The position numbers and the translations under genes are program-made. Below the pieces are notes generated by a model, which ran no database searches, was not told the origin of the DNA, and saw only the letters and a list, made by a program, of their open reading frames with translations. Shown one piece after another: positions 9,974 through 18,852 of a stretch of 64,000 bases of DNA (position 1 is the stretch's first letter; each line of letters begins with the position of its first letter). The DNA is from Cyanobacteria bacterium OH_CDB_20 (lineage in GTDB: Bacteria; Cyanobacteriota; Vampirovibrionia; Gastranaerophilales; Gastranaerophilaceae): positions 7,149 through 71,148 of the forward strand of contig JAEZIX010000058.1 of assembly GCA_023415935.1 (NCBI GenBank), read 5' to 3'.

Positions 9974-10810
9974 ATGACAGAGTATATTTCTTGCCCTTAT
10001 TGCGGAGAAAATACAGCAGCTAATAAAGCTGAGTGCGAAATTTGTGGCGAACAAATTGAATCTAAATCAAATAAAATTGTTTGCCCTTACTGCGGGGAAG
10101 AAATAATTAATTCTGATATTTGCAATATTTGTGGTGAATCATTAAAACAAGATATCAACAAAAAGACACAACAATCAAAACACGAAAAAACTATAGATGA
10201 TTTTAACAACAGGAAGAACAAGAATTTTTTTGTTCTTCCTATTTTCTTTTTGTTAATACTTGGAATCTATTTTGCATATAAGTTCCTTGATATAAATACG
10301 TTTTTACCAAAATCCATTAAAGAAACATCTATTCAAAAAACAGAGAAAATCTCTCTTCCAAAAAATACAATTAACAGTTCTAAAGCTGAAACTAAGGCTA
10401 TACCAAAACCTCAGAGTGTTCAAAAAGTTGAAGTTAAAGAAAAGAATGCAACAGAAAAATCGACTCAAGAAAAAACTCAGATTCAAGCAAAACAAACTAA
10501 CCCTGTTAAGGCACAAACGCAAAGCCCAAAAATAAATGAGAAACCGCTTGATACATATTATTATGAAGTCAGAAATCATATTGGCAAATACTGGAATCCA
10601 CAACTTGTAAACGGTAGCGGTCAAGCTGTAATTCGATTCAAGATTTCAGAAACAGGACAGTTTACCGAAATTAGCGTTGTTTCTACAACCGGAAATTATT
10701 CATTAGAAACTGTTGCCCTAAATACAATTCGCTACGCAAAAGGCTATGAAGCTCCGCCTTCATCTTACAAAGGCGGTTATATTACATTACCGTTTGAAAT
10801 TAGTTTTTAA
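9974..10810 (+). CDS. Zinc-ribbon protein with one TM segment and TonB-like C-terminal domain
   Basis: Two ribbons start the protein (CPYCGEN...CEICG near residues 7-24 and CPYCGEE...CNICG near 37-53). A single transmembrane helix covers about residues 88-108. A Lys/Gln/Pro-rich linker of about 80 residues follows, then a C-terminal domain of about 85 residues (from YYYEVRNHIGKYWNP) that reads like TonB/TolA C-terminal domains: a conserved GQAVIRFKISETG strand and the closing 'LPFEISF'. TonB family proteins span the periplasm and contact outer-membrane partners. Joined to a cytoplasmic zinc ribbon, this suggests a link from cytoplasm to envelope. It is the middle gene of a three-gene cluster. 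No ExbB or ExbD gene is in the window. Confidence 0.8.
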   Translation: MTEYISCPYCGENTAANKAECEICGEQIESKSNKIVCPYCGEEIINSDICNICGESLKQDINKKTQQSKHEKTIDDFNNRKNKNFFVLPIFFLLILGIYFAYKFLDINTFLPKSIKETSIQKTEKISLPKNTINSSKAETKAIPKPQSVQKVEVKEKNATEKSTQEKTQIQAKQTNPVKAQTQSPKINEKPLDTYYYEVRNHIGKYWNPQLVNGSGQAVIRFKISETGQFTEISVVSTTGNYSLETVALNTIRYAKGYEAPPSSYKGGYITLPFEISF

Positions 10811-10832
10811 ATACAAAAGAAAGGATAAAAAA

Positions 10833-11567
10833 ATGAGTGAAGAAGAACAAAGAGATACGAAACCTTGTCCGATATGTGGTGAGGAAATAAAAGCATCAGC
10901 AAAAAAATGTAAACATTGCGGCTCTTGGCTTGACGGTTCAAATCATGAGGAAGAACAAAAAACACCTGAACCACAAGCTAAGTCAACATCAGACGATAAT
11001 GCTGAAGTGGATGCACTTGGTGTATTAAAAAATGTTCCACAAAAAACCTACATAAAACTTGCAGTAATTGCTGCTATCATTGGATCTTCTGTATGGGGAT
11101 ACAACTATATTCAGCAAGAAAACGCAAGAAATCCATACGCTTGTGACAGTGAATATGCAACAACAGAGCTTTTAGACTCAGTAAAATACGAAATTCAAAC
11201 TGTTGCAAATGCCTATGAAAACTACACAAATCCTTCTTACGATTATTGGGGATTTAGAATATATAAAACTGCAGAAGATATAACTAAAATCGACGACAAA
11301 ACTATCGGTAACAAAGATGTTCAAATGAACCTTTCAAATATATCAGAAAATAACATTGATAAATTAAACAACATTAGAACAAGATATTGCTCGGGAACAA
11401 TGACATTAAAATTCACAAAACCTATGTCACTTGATGAAACTGACGATACAGCAAAATCAAATGTGTACACTCAAGCAGTAAAATACAACGTTAAACGTGA
11501 GTTTGGAAGCACTCCACAGGATTCCGTAAACTCAGACAGCTTCTCAGAATTAACTGCTGCTAAATAA
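10833..11567 (+). CDS. Zinc-ribbon, single-TM protein with unknown extracytoplasmic domain
   Basis: The start at 10833 is chosen because AAAGAAAGGAT lies just before it; a longer frame would overlap the previous gene and adds residues unlike the family. The zinc ribbon CPICGEEIK...CKHCGSWL near residues 11-33 is almost identical to that of the gene at 9159, so the two are related by duplication of this module. One transmembrane helix lies near residues 71-89. About 150 residues follow with two cysteines (ACDSEY and RYCSG) that could form a disulphide outside the cytoplasm. That domain is not recognised. A hairpin follows the stop. Confidence 0.8.
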   Translation: MSEEEQRDTKPCPICGEEIKASAKKCKHCGSWLDGSNHEEEQKTPEPQAKSTSDDNAEVDALGVLKNVPQKTYIKLAVIAAIIGSSVWGYNYIQQENARNPYACDSEYATTELLDSVKYEIQTVANAYENYTNPSYDYWGFRIYKTAEDITKIDDKTIGNKDVQMNLSNISENNIDKLNNIRTRYCSGTMTLKFTKPMSLDETDDTAKSNVYTQAVKYNVKREFGSTPQDSVNSDSFSELTAAK

Positions 11568-11593
11568 ATTACATATAATTTTAATAATTTATG

Positions 11594-11630
11594 AGAAGGT
11601 GCTTTCTTGTGCTAATAAAGGGCACCTTCT
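11594..11630. terminator. Hairpin between convergent genes
   Basis: AGAAGGTGC (11594-11602) pairs with GCACCTTCT (11622-11630) around a 19-base loop. The T run is short, so it is only a possible terminator. It lies directly between the end of the zinc-ribbon cluster and the end of the MscS gene. Confidence 0.5.
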
Positions 11631-11633
11631 TAC

Positions 11634-13184
11634 TTACTCAGGAAGTGTAACTCTATTACCGTTTCTAAAAGCCGTATAATGCGGCGACATTATCTCGACT
11701 CCAGCTGCATTAAACTTCTCGTGGATATTCTTATGAAGCTCTGAATATATATGTTGCATAAGCTGTGGTGTGTCTGTATAACAGTTGATTTGATATTTTA
11801 TGTAGAAGTCATCAAGTGCAGTCTGCAAAACAAAAGGTTTTGGCTCTTTCAAAATATGTTCAGTAGAAAGAGCAGCATTCATCAAAAGCTCATATACTTT
11901 TTCCCACTTTATTGAATAATCTAAAGATATCGTTGTGTATAATATTAAACCCTGCGCTTCAGCGGATTGGCTATAATTTACTATATGGCTTGAGATTACG
12001 ATAGAATTAGGGATAGAAATAACTTCGTTTTTTATAGTTCTGATTCTTGTTACAAGCAAGGTGTTTTCAAGTACATCACCTATTGTTTCGCCAATTTTTA
12101 ACCTGTCCCCAACCTTGAATGCTCTTGTGTAGGTGAGTATTATGCCTGTAATCATATTTGATAAAGATGAAGAAGAGCCAAGAGAAATTAAAACACCAAA
12201 AAATATTGATATAACTTTAAAAGCATCTGTATTTGCGCCTGGAAAATAAGGTAAAATAATCGCAAATGTTATTAAGTAAACAATTATTCTAATTATCTTT
12301 GAGGTTATCCCTGACCATTCAGGGTAAAAACCCTTTATAGTTATTCTTTCCCGAGCTATTTCTAAAAAAATAAATTTTATAAAGACATTAACATAATGTG
12401 CCGTAAGAACACATAAAACAATGAATAAAAAGTTTGGCAAATAGTTTCCAACCGAAACTATGAATCTTGTAAAAGTTTCAGTAAAGACATTGAATAAAAC
12501 ATCAGACAATTGCGAAGTCAAAGGGAAAAAACTAAATATTAATACAAAATAAAAATACAAAACAAAAATTGAAAGTAACGCTAATATCATTTTAGTGCAA
12601 AAGGTTGCAAAGAATATAACTTGGTTCCTTGAAAAAAGTCTTGTTTTCTGGATTTTTAAATCTGGTATTGTTTTTGACTCTAAGAAGTCTTTGAGTTTTG
12701 CGTATAAGGTTCGGAATAAAAATAAAAACATTACGGCAAATGCTGTTGCAAAGATTGTTTGTAATAGCCGTTTTAACCAGAATTCTTTTTTGTGAGTGGC
12801 CCTATAGTTCTTTATGGCCTTTTGTATTTGTGTTTTATATTCTTTTGAAACATTTGTACGATTTTGCTTTACAACTTTAGCATCCTGATCGGTCACTGAA
12901 AGGATTATTTTATCCCCGATTTTTATATCATCAAAGCCATTATTTTTTTCAACATAAATGTCATCCGGGTTAAATTTTTTATCCTCTGCTATTAATTTTA
13001 TTCGCGCAGATATTGTTAGAGCTCTTGATTTTGCATCAATAGAACCTATTCTACTATTGATATCAAAGATTCTTTCATTCTCAAGTTTAACAGGAGCAGA
13101 TATTGGTGCTTTTTCTTCAGCTATTGCTACACCGAAAGATACAAAAACGAATAAACTCATCAATACTTTGAATAGAATTTTCAA
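11634..13184 (-). CDS. MscS-family mechanosensitive channel
   Basis: The protein has 516 residues, longer than minimal MscS. A signal peptide (about residues 1-22, ending near AIAEE) is followed by about 120 polar residues, then several hydrophobic helices. The pore helix and cytoplasmic beta domain of the family are plain: GVLISLGSSSSLSNMITG near 328-346 and RAFKVGDRLKIGETIGDV near 355-372. It should release osmolytes when membrane tension rises. The start is TTG at 13184 with GAGGA upstream; the next ATG, eight codons on, would cut the signal peptide. It follows the sensor gene at 13228 by 43 bases on the same strand. Confidence 0.92.
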   Translation of the reverse strand: MKILFKVLMSLFVFVSFGVAIAEEKAPISAPVKLENERIFDINSRIGSIDAKSRALTISARIKLIAEDKKFNPDDIYVEKNNGFDDIKIGDKIILSVTDQDAKVVKQNRTNVSKEYKTQIQKAIKNYRATHKKEFWLKRLLQTIFATAFAVMFLFLFRTLYAKLKDFLESKTIPDLKIQKTRLFSRNQVIFFATFCTKMILALLSIFVLYFYFVLIFSFFPLTSQLSDVLFNVFTETFTRFIVSVGNYLPNFLFIVLCVLTAHYVNVFIKFIFLEIARERITIKGFYPEWSGITSKIIRIIVYLITFAIILPYFPGANTDAFKVISIFFGVLISLGSSSSLSNMITGIILTYTRAFKVGDRLKIGETIGDVLENTLLVTRIRTIKNEVISIPNSIVISSHIVNYSQSAEAQGLILYTTISLDYSIKWEKVYELLMNAALSTEHILKEPKPFVLQTALDDFYIKYQINCYTDTPQLMQHIYSELHKNIHEKFNAAGVEIMSPHYTAFRNGNRVTLPE

Positions 13185-13227
13185 ACCAAGAAATCCTCAA
13201 CTTAATACTATAAAATATTTTAATAAC

Positions 13228-14739
13228 TTATGCCGGCTGGCTATTTATAAGAAGACCTATTTGTTCTGCCATTTTATTTAAGAAAATAACCTCATCATGT
13301 GAAAGACTTTTGCACTCGTTTTTGTACCTCAATATTAGATAACCTAATAGTTTATTCTCATTATCTATTGGTATACTATACAGTGACTTGATGTCTCTGG
13401 TATTTAGATATTTTTCTTGCGTGGAACCTTTTAGAGAACACTCCTCTATATATTCATCGATACAAGCAAAGCTAATATTTGCATTATGGAAAATATTCTG
13501 GAATTCTTCAAAGTCAGCTGAATGCCTATCCAATTCACCAGAATCAGTTAATGTTTTTGACGGAAGCTTCTCAGAATACCTATCGTAATAAAAATTATTT
13601 GAATCAGAATTATATATAACTATAAAACACTCATTAGGGTTAAAAACCTTTGAAACTTCACTTACAATTGTATCTTTTACTATACTCTGATTCTGAACCC
13701 TTCGCATAGATTCAAATACTCTGACCAAGGTTCTATCTCTTTCTGCCTGATTATATATAGAGGTAACTTTTTTCCATGATATTGAAGAAAAAGCGTAAAT
13801 AACAAGCTGGAAAAGAAGCAGCCATTCAATAAATAAATAACCTGCTTGTTGTGGAATAATCACTTTGTAAACCCCTGAAACTACAGGGACAACAGCAACA
13901 TAAAACGCAACAAGAACCAATGACAAATAAGCAATTAATTCATCTTTAATACGCAAAGAAATAGCTAAAGAAGTAAAATCTTTCAATCCTATAACTATCA
14001 ACACAGTTCCAAGAATTTGAAATCCATGGGCAAATATTCCATTTATATCAATTGACTGAGGGTTTATATAAAATAAACCGCTAAAACCCAAAAACAATAG
14101 CCCTGATATAAATGCTTTTATTGGATTTTGATTGTTATTTATTCGAGAATTGATTAATATCGCTGCCGTCATAAAGTATATAGCATAATTAATGTACTGT
14201 AACACACTTATAGCAGCATATATACTCATTAAGATTTGCGGAATAAAATAATACACAAAAAGAGGAAGAATAAGTAACGCGATAAATCCGTACAAATAAG
14301 GTTGGATACTAATTGGTTCCTCATGTGGTTCACCCTCAACAGGTTTAGATTTGTACAGAAGAGCACCATATATGGTTAAAGGGAAAATTAAATTTGCAAT
14401 CATGTGATAAACCAATATAGGATTTTTCTTTATATTTTCATAGAATAAGTTGTCAAAAGGAAAGACATCCATAAATACAGCGTGAAAAACGCTAAAAATT
14501 AAACCAAATAAAAATCCATAAGCTAATACTAGAAATCTATTATCTTTTGTTTTTGCATACAAACTTTTACTCTTAATACAGACAAATAAAATGGAAAGAA
14601 AAAACACACTCTCAATTAAAAGATGCAGATTATGCGAAAAAATCACTGAAGAAGATATTGCAAATTGCGTATCACTAATGCCAGCTAAAAGAGCAATAGA
14701 TAAAATCATCAGAAAATAAAAAACTAGAGTTTTCCCCAT
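13228..14739 (-). CDS. Membrane sensor with C-terminal GAF domain and no output domain
   Basis: About ten hydrophobic helices fill residues 5-315, with a histidine-containing early helix (HNLHLLIES and VFHAVF) resembling the MASE3-type sensory membrane domain. A linker with a coiled-coil look (QAERDRTLVRVFESMRRV) leads into a GAF domain at about 350-500 (VFNPNECFIVIYN ... IKSLYSIPIDNENKLLGYLILRYK). No kinase, GGDEF or other catalytic domain follows, and the frame ends with a normal stop. AAAGGA lies eight bases before the ATG. It may sense a small molecule and act through a partner; the MscS gene downstream is the nearest candidate, but that link is only positional. Confidence 0.7.
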   Translation of the reverse strand: MGKTLVFYFLMILSIALLAGISDTQFAISSSVIFSHNLHLLIESVFFLSILFVCIKSKSLYAKTKDNRFLVLAYGFLFGLIFSVFHAVFMDVFPFDNLFYENIKKNPILVYHMIANLIFPLTIYGALLYKSKPVEGEPHEEPISIQPYLYGFIALLILPLFVYYFIPQILMSIYAAISVLQYINYAIYFMTAAILINSRINNNQNPIKAFISGLLFLGFSGLFYINPQSIDINGIFAHGFQILGTVLIVIGLKDFTSLAISLRIKDELIAYLSLVLVAFYVAVVPVVSGVYKVIIPQQAGYLFIEWLLLFQLVIYAFSSISWKKVTSIYNQAERDRTLVRVFESMRRVQNQSIVKDTIVSEVSKVFNPNECFIVIYNSDSNNFYYDRYSEKLPSKTLTDSGELDRHSADFEEFQNIFHNANISFACIDEYIEECSLKGSTQEKYLNTRDIKSLYSIPIDNENKLLGYLILRYKNECKSLSHDEVIFLNKMAEQIGLLINSQPA

Positions 14740-14878
14740 TAATTTTTCCTTTCACCTAAAATATAATTTAAAAAATACATAGGTATAAGATAAATTTATA
14801 ATAAAATTACAAGTAAAATAAACCCACCTATAGTAGTTTTATAAGGCTATATTTCTTATCAAAATTAATATATGTTTT

Positions 14879-16162
14879 TTATAGTTTGTTAACCAATATA
14901 TCTTCAACTTCAGCTATTGATAAATCAGATCTAACAGATCTTGCTTTGTTATGTCCGCCGCCATATAGCTTTTTATCATCTGAAACAGTCGCATTATAAC
15001 GAGAAATCAGATTATTTAAATTAACCGTTTTACTTCTAACTGAAGCTACTGTTGCAAATTCGTGAGTATCAGGATTTACAGCCTCTGAAACATTGGTATT
15101 TAGCTCGCTAGAGTTTCCAGTTATACAAAAAACACATTCAACACCGCTTATATTTATTATTTTGCTTAATATATCTGCTTTTACAATACTAGAAATAGGC
15201 GCATCTACAGCTTTATCAACTACTATATATGCCTTTTTGCCATCTTCTGAAAATTTTACTTTATTCATCCATTTTTTTTCTTCTTCAAAATCTGCAAGTG
15301 ACATATTTTTAGTTTTATCAACAATTTCTTCATAGTTTACATTGTTGTATAAAAGTGACATATCATCAAAAGCAGAATTGCCCTTTGCAAAAAGAAGCGC
15401 ATTTGTATCTGACACCAAACCAGTAGCAAAAGCTCTAAAGACAGCTTTTGAGAGCCCTTCTGGGTGAAGTCCGAATGGTTTTACAAATTGCATAAGGAAT
15501 TGAGAATCTGAACTCATTGAAGAATCAACAATATTCAAGCCTGCATAGTTATATCTTCTGTTTTCATCACGAGTCGGCTTAAAAGGTAATGGATGGTGAT
15601 CGATTTTTATAGTATGTTTTGCCTTATTAAATATGCCATCTCTCAATGTATTTTCAAGAAGTGGAGATTCTGCTGTATCTAGAGCTATAGCAAGATCATA
15701 CTGTCCATATTGTTCTTCTACTTCTTTTACCGTTGAGGTTCTGAAATCAACTACTTTAAAATGGTCCGAATTGCCAAGAAAATCTCCTTCAGCATAAAGT
15801 TTTCTACCGATAAACATATCAACTTTTTTACCTGTAGCAGCCTCTATCAACCCAGCCATCGCAGTCATTGAAGATACTGCATCAGCATCCGGATTTTTAT
15901 GTGCCATCAGCGCTATTCTTTTAATATCATGAGATTTTATAAGCCTAACAGCTGAATAAATCTTGGCCCTATTGCCATGTTCTGGTTGCCAACCTTTAAA
16001 GGAAATATTTTTAAAAGCGATATCTGCTTTAGCATATATTGCTGAAGGAGTCATCAAGCTTGAATGTTGTTTAAAATTTTTGCTGCTAGTGTCTGATGTT
16101 ATATTTATTTTACTTGCATTCGGGTTATAAGATAAACTCACACCCGATACAGCTTTTATCAT
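14879..16162 (-). CDS. DHH/DHHA1-family phosphoesterase with N-terminal extension
   Basis: Motifs of the DHH phosphoesterase family are present in order: MAHKNPDADAVSSM (about 84-97), ALDTAE (about 160), IDHHP (about 187-191), SDTNA, and the substrate-binding GGGHNKARS (401-409). Relatives degrade short RNA or cyclic dinucleotide products, or dephosphorylate pAp, using Mn2+. About 75 residues precede the catalytic domain and contain ISFKG at 53-57, a feature shared with the genes at 20823 and 50258. A second, ordinary NrnA-like gene is at 45545. GGAG precedes the ATG. Specificity is not decidable here. Confidence 0.85.
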   Translation of the reverse strand: MIKAVSGVSLSYNPNASKINITSDTSSKNFKQHSSLMTPSAIYAKADIAFKNISFKGWQPEHGNRAKIYSAVRLIKSHDIKRIALMAHKNPDADAVSSMTAMAGLIEAATGKKVDMFIGRKLYAEGDFLGNSDHFKVVDFRTSTVKEVEEQYGQYDLAIALDTAESPLLENTLRDGIFNKAKHTIKIDHHPLPFKPTRDENRRYNYAGLNIVDSSMSSDSQFLMQFVKPFGLHPEGLSKAVFRAFATGLVSDTNALLFAKGNSAFDDMSLLYNNVNYEEIVDKTKNMSLADFEEEKKWMNKVKFSEDGKKAYIVVDKAVDAPISSIVKADILSKIINISGVECVFCITGNSSELNTNVSEAVNPDTHEFATVASVRSKTVNLNNLISRYNATVSDDKKLYGGGHNKARSVRSDLSIAEVEDILVNKL

Positions 16163-16213
16163 TAATTTTCTCCATAGTGGTTATGTTTATAAGAAAACCC
16201 TGAATATTTTTTT

Positions 16214-16240
16214 TTGCATGCTTTAATAAAATATTATAAT
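16214..16240 (+). promoter_or_regulatory. Possible promoter of the alkyladenine glycosylase gene
   Basis: TTGCAT (16214-16219) and TATAAT (16235-16240) are 15 bases apart, slightly short of the usual spacing. The ATG is 25 bases downstream, with GGAG between. Confidence 0.4.
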
Positions 16241-16265
16241 AAATTAATATGGAGCATAAGATAAT

Positions 16266-16805
16266 ATGACTGTTTTAAATAAAGAGTTCTACCTGAATGA
16301 TACACTAAAGGTTGCAAAGAACCTTCTAGGAAATATATTTTGTAGAAAAATAGACGGCAAAGTATATAAAGGCATAATAGTTGAGACAGAAGCATATACC
16401 CAAGAAGACCCTGCCTGCCACGCACACATAGGAATAACAAAAAGAACTGAAACAATGTACAAAGAAGGTGGAATATCTTATGTTTACTTCACATACGGAA
16501 TGCACCACTGCATGAACGTTGTAACTGAAAAAGAAAATAGAGGCTGCGCAGTTTTAATAAGAGCATTAGAGCCAATAACAGAAGGCTTAAGCGGAACAAA
16601 CGGACCCTCAAGACTATGCAAAATATTAAATATAACAAGAGATTTAAACGGAATAGATCTTACATCTAATGAATCAGACATTTGGATTGAAAAAGGAAAC
16701 AAACCAAAAGAGATAATAACAACAACAAGAATCGGGATATCAAAAGCAACAGATTTAAAATGGCGCTTTTACATCAAAGATAATCCTTGGGTATCAAAAA
16801 AATAG
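16266..16805 (+). CDS. DNA-3-methyladenine glycosylase (AAG/MPG family)
   Basis: The family hallmarks are clear: AKNLLGNIF near the N-terminus, IVETEAYTQEDPACHA (catalytic Glu and metal-free active-site region, about residues 40-56), YVYFTYGMHHCMNVV (about 77-91, the intercalating tyrosine region) and the later GPSRLCKILNI (about 116-126). The enzyme removes alkylated purines and hypoxanthine from DNA in base-excision repair. At 179 residues it is slightly shorter than most relatives but complete at both ends. It ends exactly where the convergent radical SAM gene ends, with no gap. Confidence 0.92.
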   Translation: MTVLNKEFYLNDTLKVAKNLLGNIFCRKIDGKVYKGIIVETEAYTQEDPACHAHIGITKRTETMYKEGGISYVYFTYGMHHCMNVVTEKENRGCAVLIRALEPITEGLSGTNGPSRLCKILNITRDLNGIDLTSNESDIWIEKGNKPKEIITTTRIGISKATDLKWRFYIKDNPWVSKK

Positions 16806-17801
16806 TTATTTATATCTCAAATACATAAATAAAGGCTGCAAAAAGCACTTATCATAGGAAAGGGCTTTATGTTTCAGTATTTTTATAAATTTATTATATT
16901 CAGGATTATTTTTATCCCAAACAGCAAGCTCTTTATATCTTTCACCTAATTTTGTTCCCCAATTGCAATACTGGTTAACTGAAATATGTATCTCAAGTTT
17001 TTTTGCAAAATCAACAAGTTTTGGAATTTCTTTGTAATTTAAAGCTGAAACAACCAAACTAATTGTAACTATTCTAATCTTGCCTTTTTTTCTTTCTTCC
17101 GCAAGCCATTTAATATTTTTCAAAACAAGGTTCAAATTTCCGCCAATAACAATAGATTTGTAAACCTTTTCATTAAGAGCAGGCAATGAAACAAAAACCT
17201 CATTTATTTTATCTTTAAGTCCAAGCTCTTCAACATTTTCTCTGCTGCATAATATTCCATTGGTATTAATCAAAAATTTAACATCAGGATATTTTTGCGT
17301 AATTTCTTTAATCAAAAATTTGCTATGACTACTTGCAAAAACCTCTCCTGAACCGCTTACTGCAATTCTCTTTGCATTTGAAAGAAAAGGCAAAATAACA
17401 GAATCAATTTTGCTGTTTAAAAGTTCTGTTTCAACTTTTGAATTCTGGTATCTTTCATCTCTGCAAGTAACACAAGCAAGATTACACTCTTTGTCATAAG
17501 CAAATGTAATTTCAACTGGCAAAGATGGCCTTAAAGTTGCATCAAACTGGCTAGTATCGAGCAATTTTCTTTGCCTGCATAAAGCTAAATTACACTTTGA
17601 ATAGTCACCTTCAAGAATTGATTTTCTCAAAGAAACTGCTTCCTCAGAATTCCATATTTCATCAACTGAATTCTCAAAAATGTTTCCAATACGACCACAT
17701 ACACTTTCATTACTCGCTTTAAAAAAAGCTGGGCAGCAAGTATACACATCGCCGTTATCGTAAATTTCAATTGCTGTAAAAGGTCTTACGCAAACTTTCA
17801 T
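16806..17801 (-). CDS. Radical SAM protein with N-terminal SPASM-like domain (paralogue A)
   Basis: The N-terminus carries the cysteine pattern usually seen in C-terminal SPASM domains: CVRPF, GDVYTCCPAFF, GNIFENSVDEIWNS, then CNLALC. The radical SAM core follows with CNLACVTC (CX3CX2C, about residues 107-114) and ISGSGEVFA as the SAM-binding region. SPASM domains bind auxiliary Fe-S clusters and often modify peptides or proteins. This gene lies 2 bases after its paralogue at 17804 and has no strong ribosome site of its own, so translation is probably coupled. No obvious precursor peptide gene is nearby. Confidence 0.85.
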   Translation of the reverse strand: MKVCVRPFTAIEIYDNGDVYTCCPAFFKASNESVCGRIGNIFENSVDEIWNSEEAVSLRKSILEGDYSKCNLALCRQRKLLDTSQFDATLRPSLPVEITFAYDKECNLACVTCRDERYQNSKVETELLNSKIDSVILPFLSNAKRIAVSGSGEVFASSHSKFLIKEITQKYPDVKFLINTNGILCSRENVEELGLKDKINEVFVSLPALNEKVYKSIVIGGNLNLVLKNIKWLAEERKKGKIRIVTISLVVSALNYKEIPKLVDFAKKLEIHISVNQYCNWGTKLGERYKELAVWDKNNPEYNKFIKILKHKALSYDKCFLQPLFMYLRYK

Positions 17802-17803
17802 AA

Positions 17804-18760
17804 TTATATTTCTGCAGTTGTAAACGTCGTTGTTTTATTTATGTGCGGTGCCTTGAAAATAGGATTTTTTAGAACTTCTAAATATTTGTTATGGTCAGGG
17901 TGGAACTTTTCTGCAACAGCTATTTCATCATAAATATAATCATTTCCAGAATGTTTATTGAGTTTGATAAAACTTACAGTTGCATTGTTTCTTCTTGCAA
18001 ATTCAGCAAATTGGGGCATTTCATGATAGTTATGAGATGTAATAACAAAATTCAATATCAGATTTTCAATGCGGTTTTGTCTTTTTAAACTCCCTAAAAA
18101 TTCAATATTCTTGACAACATTATCAAATTTACCATCAATAACCTGTTTATCATAAGTTTCCTTTGTCATTGCTGGTAGTGAAACTACAAAATAAGAAACT
18201 CTATCCATAAGTTTGTATTCGATGAGGTTCTTTTCATTACATTCAATTCCGTTTGTATAAACATAGAATTTAATTTTTGGATAAGTGTCTGCTATTTTTT
18301 GAATCAATCTTTTAGAATAATTGCTGGCAAAAACCTCTCCAAGCGCTGTGACATTAACAAGGTCAGCGTTTTTCAATATTGGAATAATAACAGACTCCAT
18401 TATTTCATCAAATCTTGTTACATCGTTGTGATAATGAGTTTTTCTACAAAAAATACACCTTGCATTACATGTAGAGTCGTAATTAAGCTGAACTCTTTTA
18501 GGGTAATCTGCTATAATTTTTGGAGTAAAACTTTTCCACTCCTTAGCACACAAACTAAAATCGCAATAGTCAAATTTCTCATCAACAAACTGTTTTCTAA
18601 ATTTTTGAGCTTTTTCGCCATTCCATATTTCATCAAAAGGTTGCTCAAATATATTACCAAATGAATAATTTAAAAAATATCCTGAACAACATCCGTAAAC
18701 ATTACCATCCCAGTCTATTTCTGCTACTTCAAATGGATATGAACAAGCTTCACAAGCCAT
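17804..18760 (-). CDS. Radical SAM protein with N-terminal SPASM-like domain (paralogue B)
   Basis: It has the same architecture as the gene at 16806: CEACSYPF, GNVYGCCSGYF, GNIFEQPFDEIWNG and CDFSLC form the N-terminal cysteine domain, and CNARCIFC is the radical SAM motif. VTALGEVFAS follows as the GGE-like region. GGGAG precedes the ATG by about eight bases. A clear minus-strand promoter lies at 18794-18822. The two paralogues have diverged enough to suggest different substrates. The partial gene at 1-684 is a third member of the type. Confidence 0.85.
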   Translation of the reverse strand: MACEACSYPFEVAEIDWDGNVYGCCSGYFLNYSFGNIFEQPFDEIWNGEKAQKFRKQFVDEKFDYCDFSLCAKEWKSFTPKIIADYPKRVQLNYDSTCNARCIFCRKTHYHNDVTRFDEIMESVIIPILKNADLVNVTALGEVFASNYSKRLIQKIADTYPKIKFYVYTNGIECNEKNLIEYKLMDRVSYFVVSLPAMTKETYDKQVIDGKFDNVVKNIEFLGSLKRQNRIENLILNFVITSHNYHEMPQFAEFARRNNATVSFIKLNKHSGNDYIYDEIAVAEKFHPDHNKYLEVLKNPIFKAPHINKTTTFTTAEI

Positions 18761-18793
18761 AATTCGCTCCCAACTAAAAATCCAACTAAAATA

Positions 18794-18822
18794 ATAATAA
18801 CGTATCTGGTATAATTAGTCAA
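18794..18822 (-). promoter_or_regulatory. Sigma-70 promoter for the radical SAM pair
   Basis: Read on the minus strand, TTGACT (18822-18817) and TATTAT (18799-18794) are 17 bases apart, and the ATG is 34 bases downstream. A TATAAT on the plus strand at 18810-18815 may serve the divergent reductase gene, so the two promoters would overlap. Confidence 0.6.
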
Positions 18823-18852
18823 AAGACAAAAGAATAATCAAAAGGAAATGTC

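Noticed and set aside
10746..10832. Longer N-terminus for the third zinc-ribbon protein
   Set aside because: The extra residues overlap the end of the previous gene; the start at 10833 has a ribosome site and matches the family beginning.
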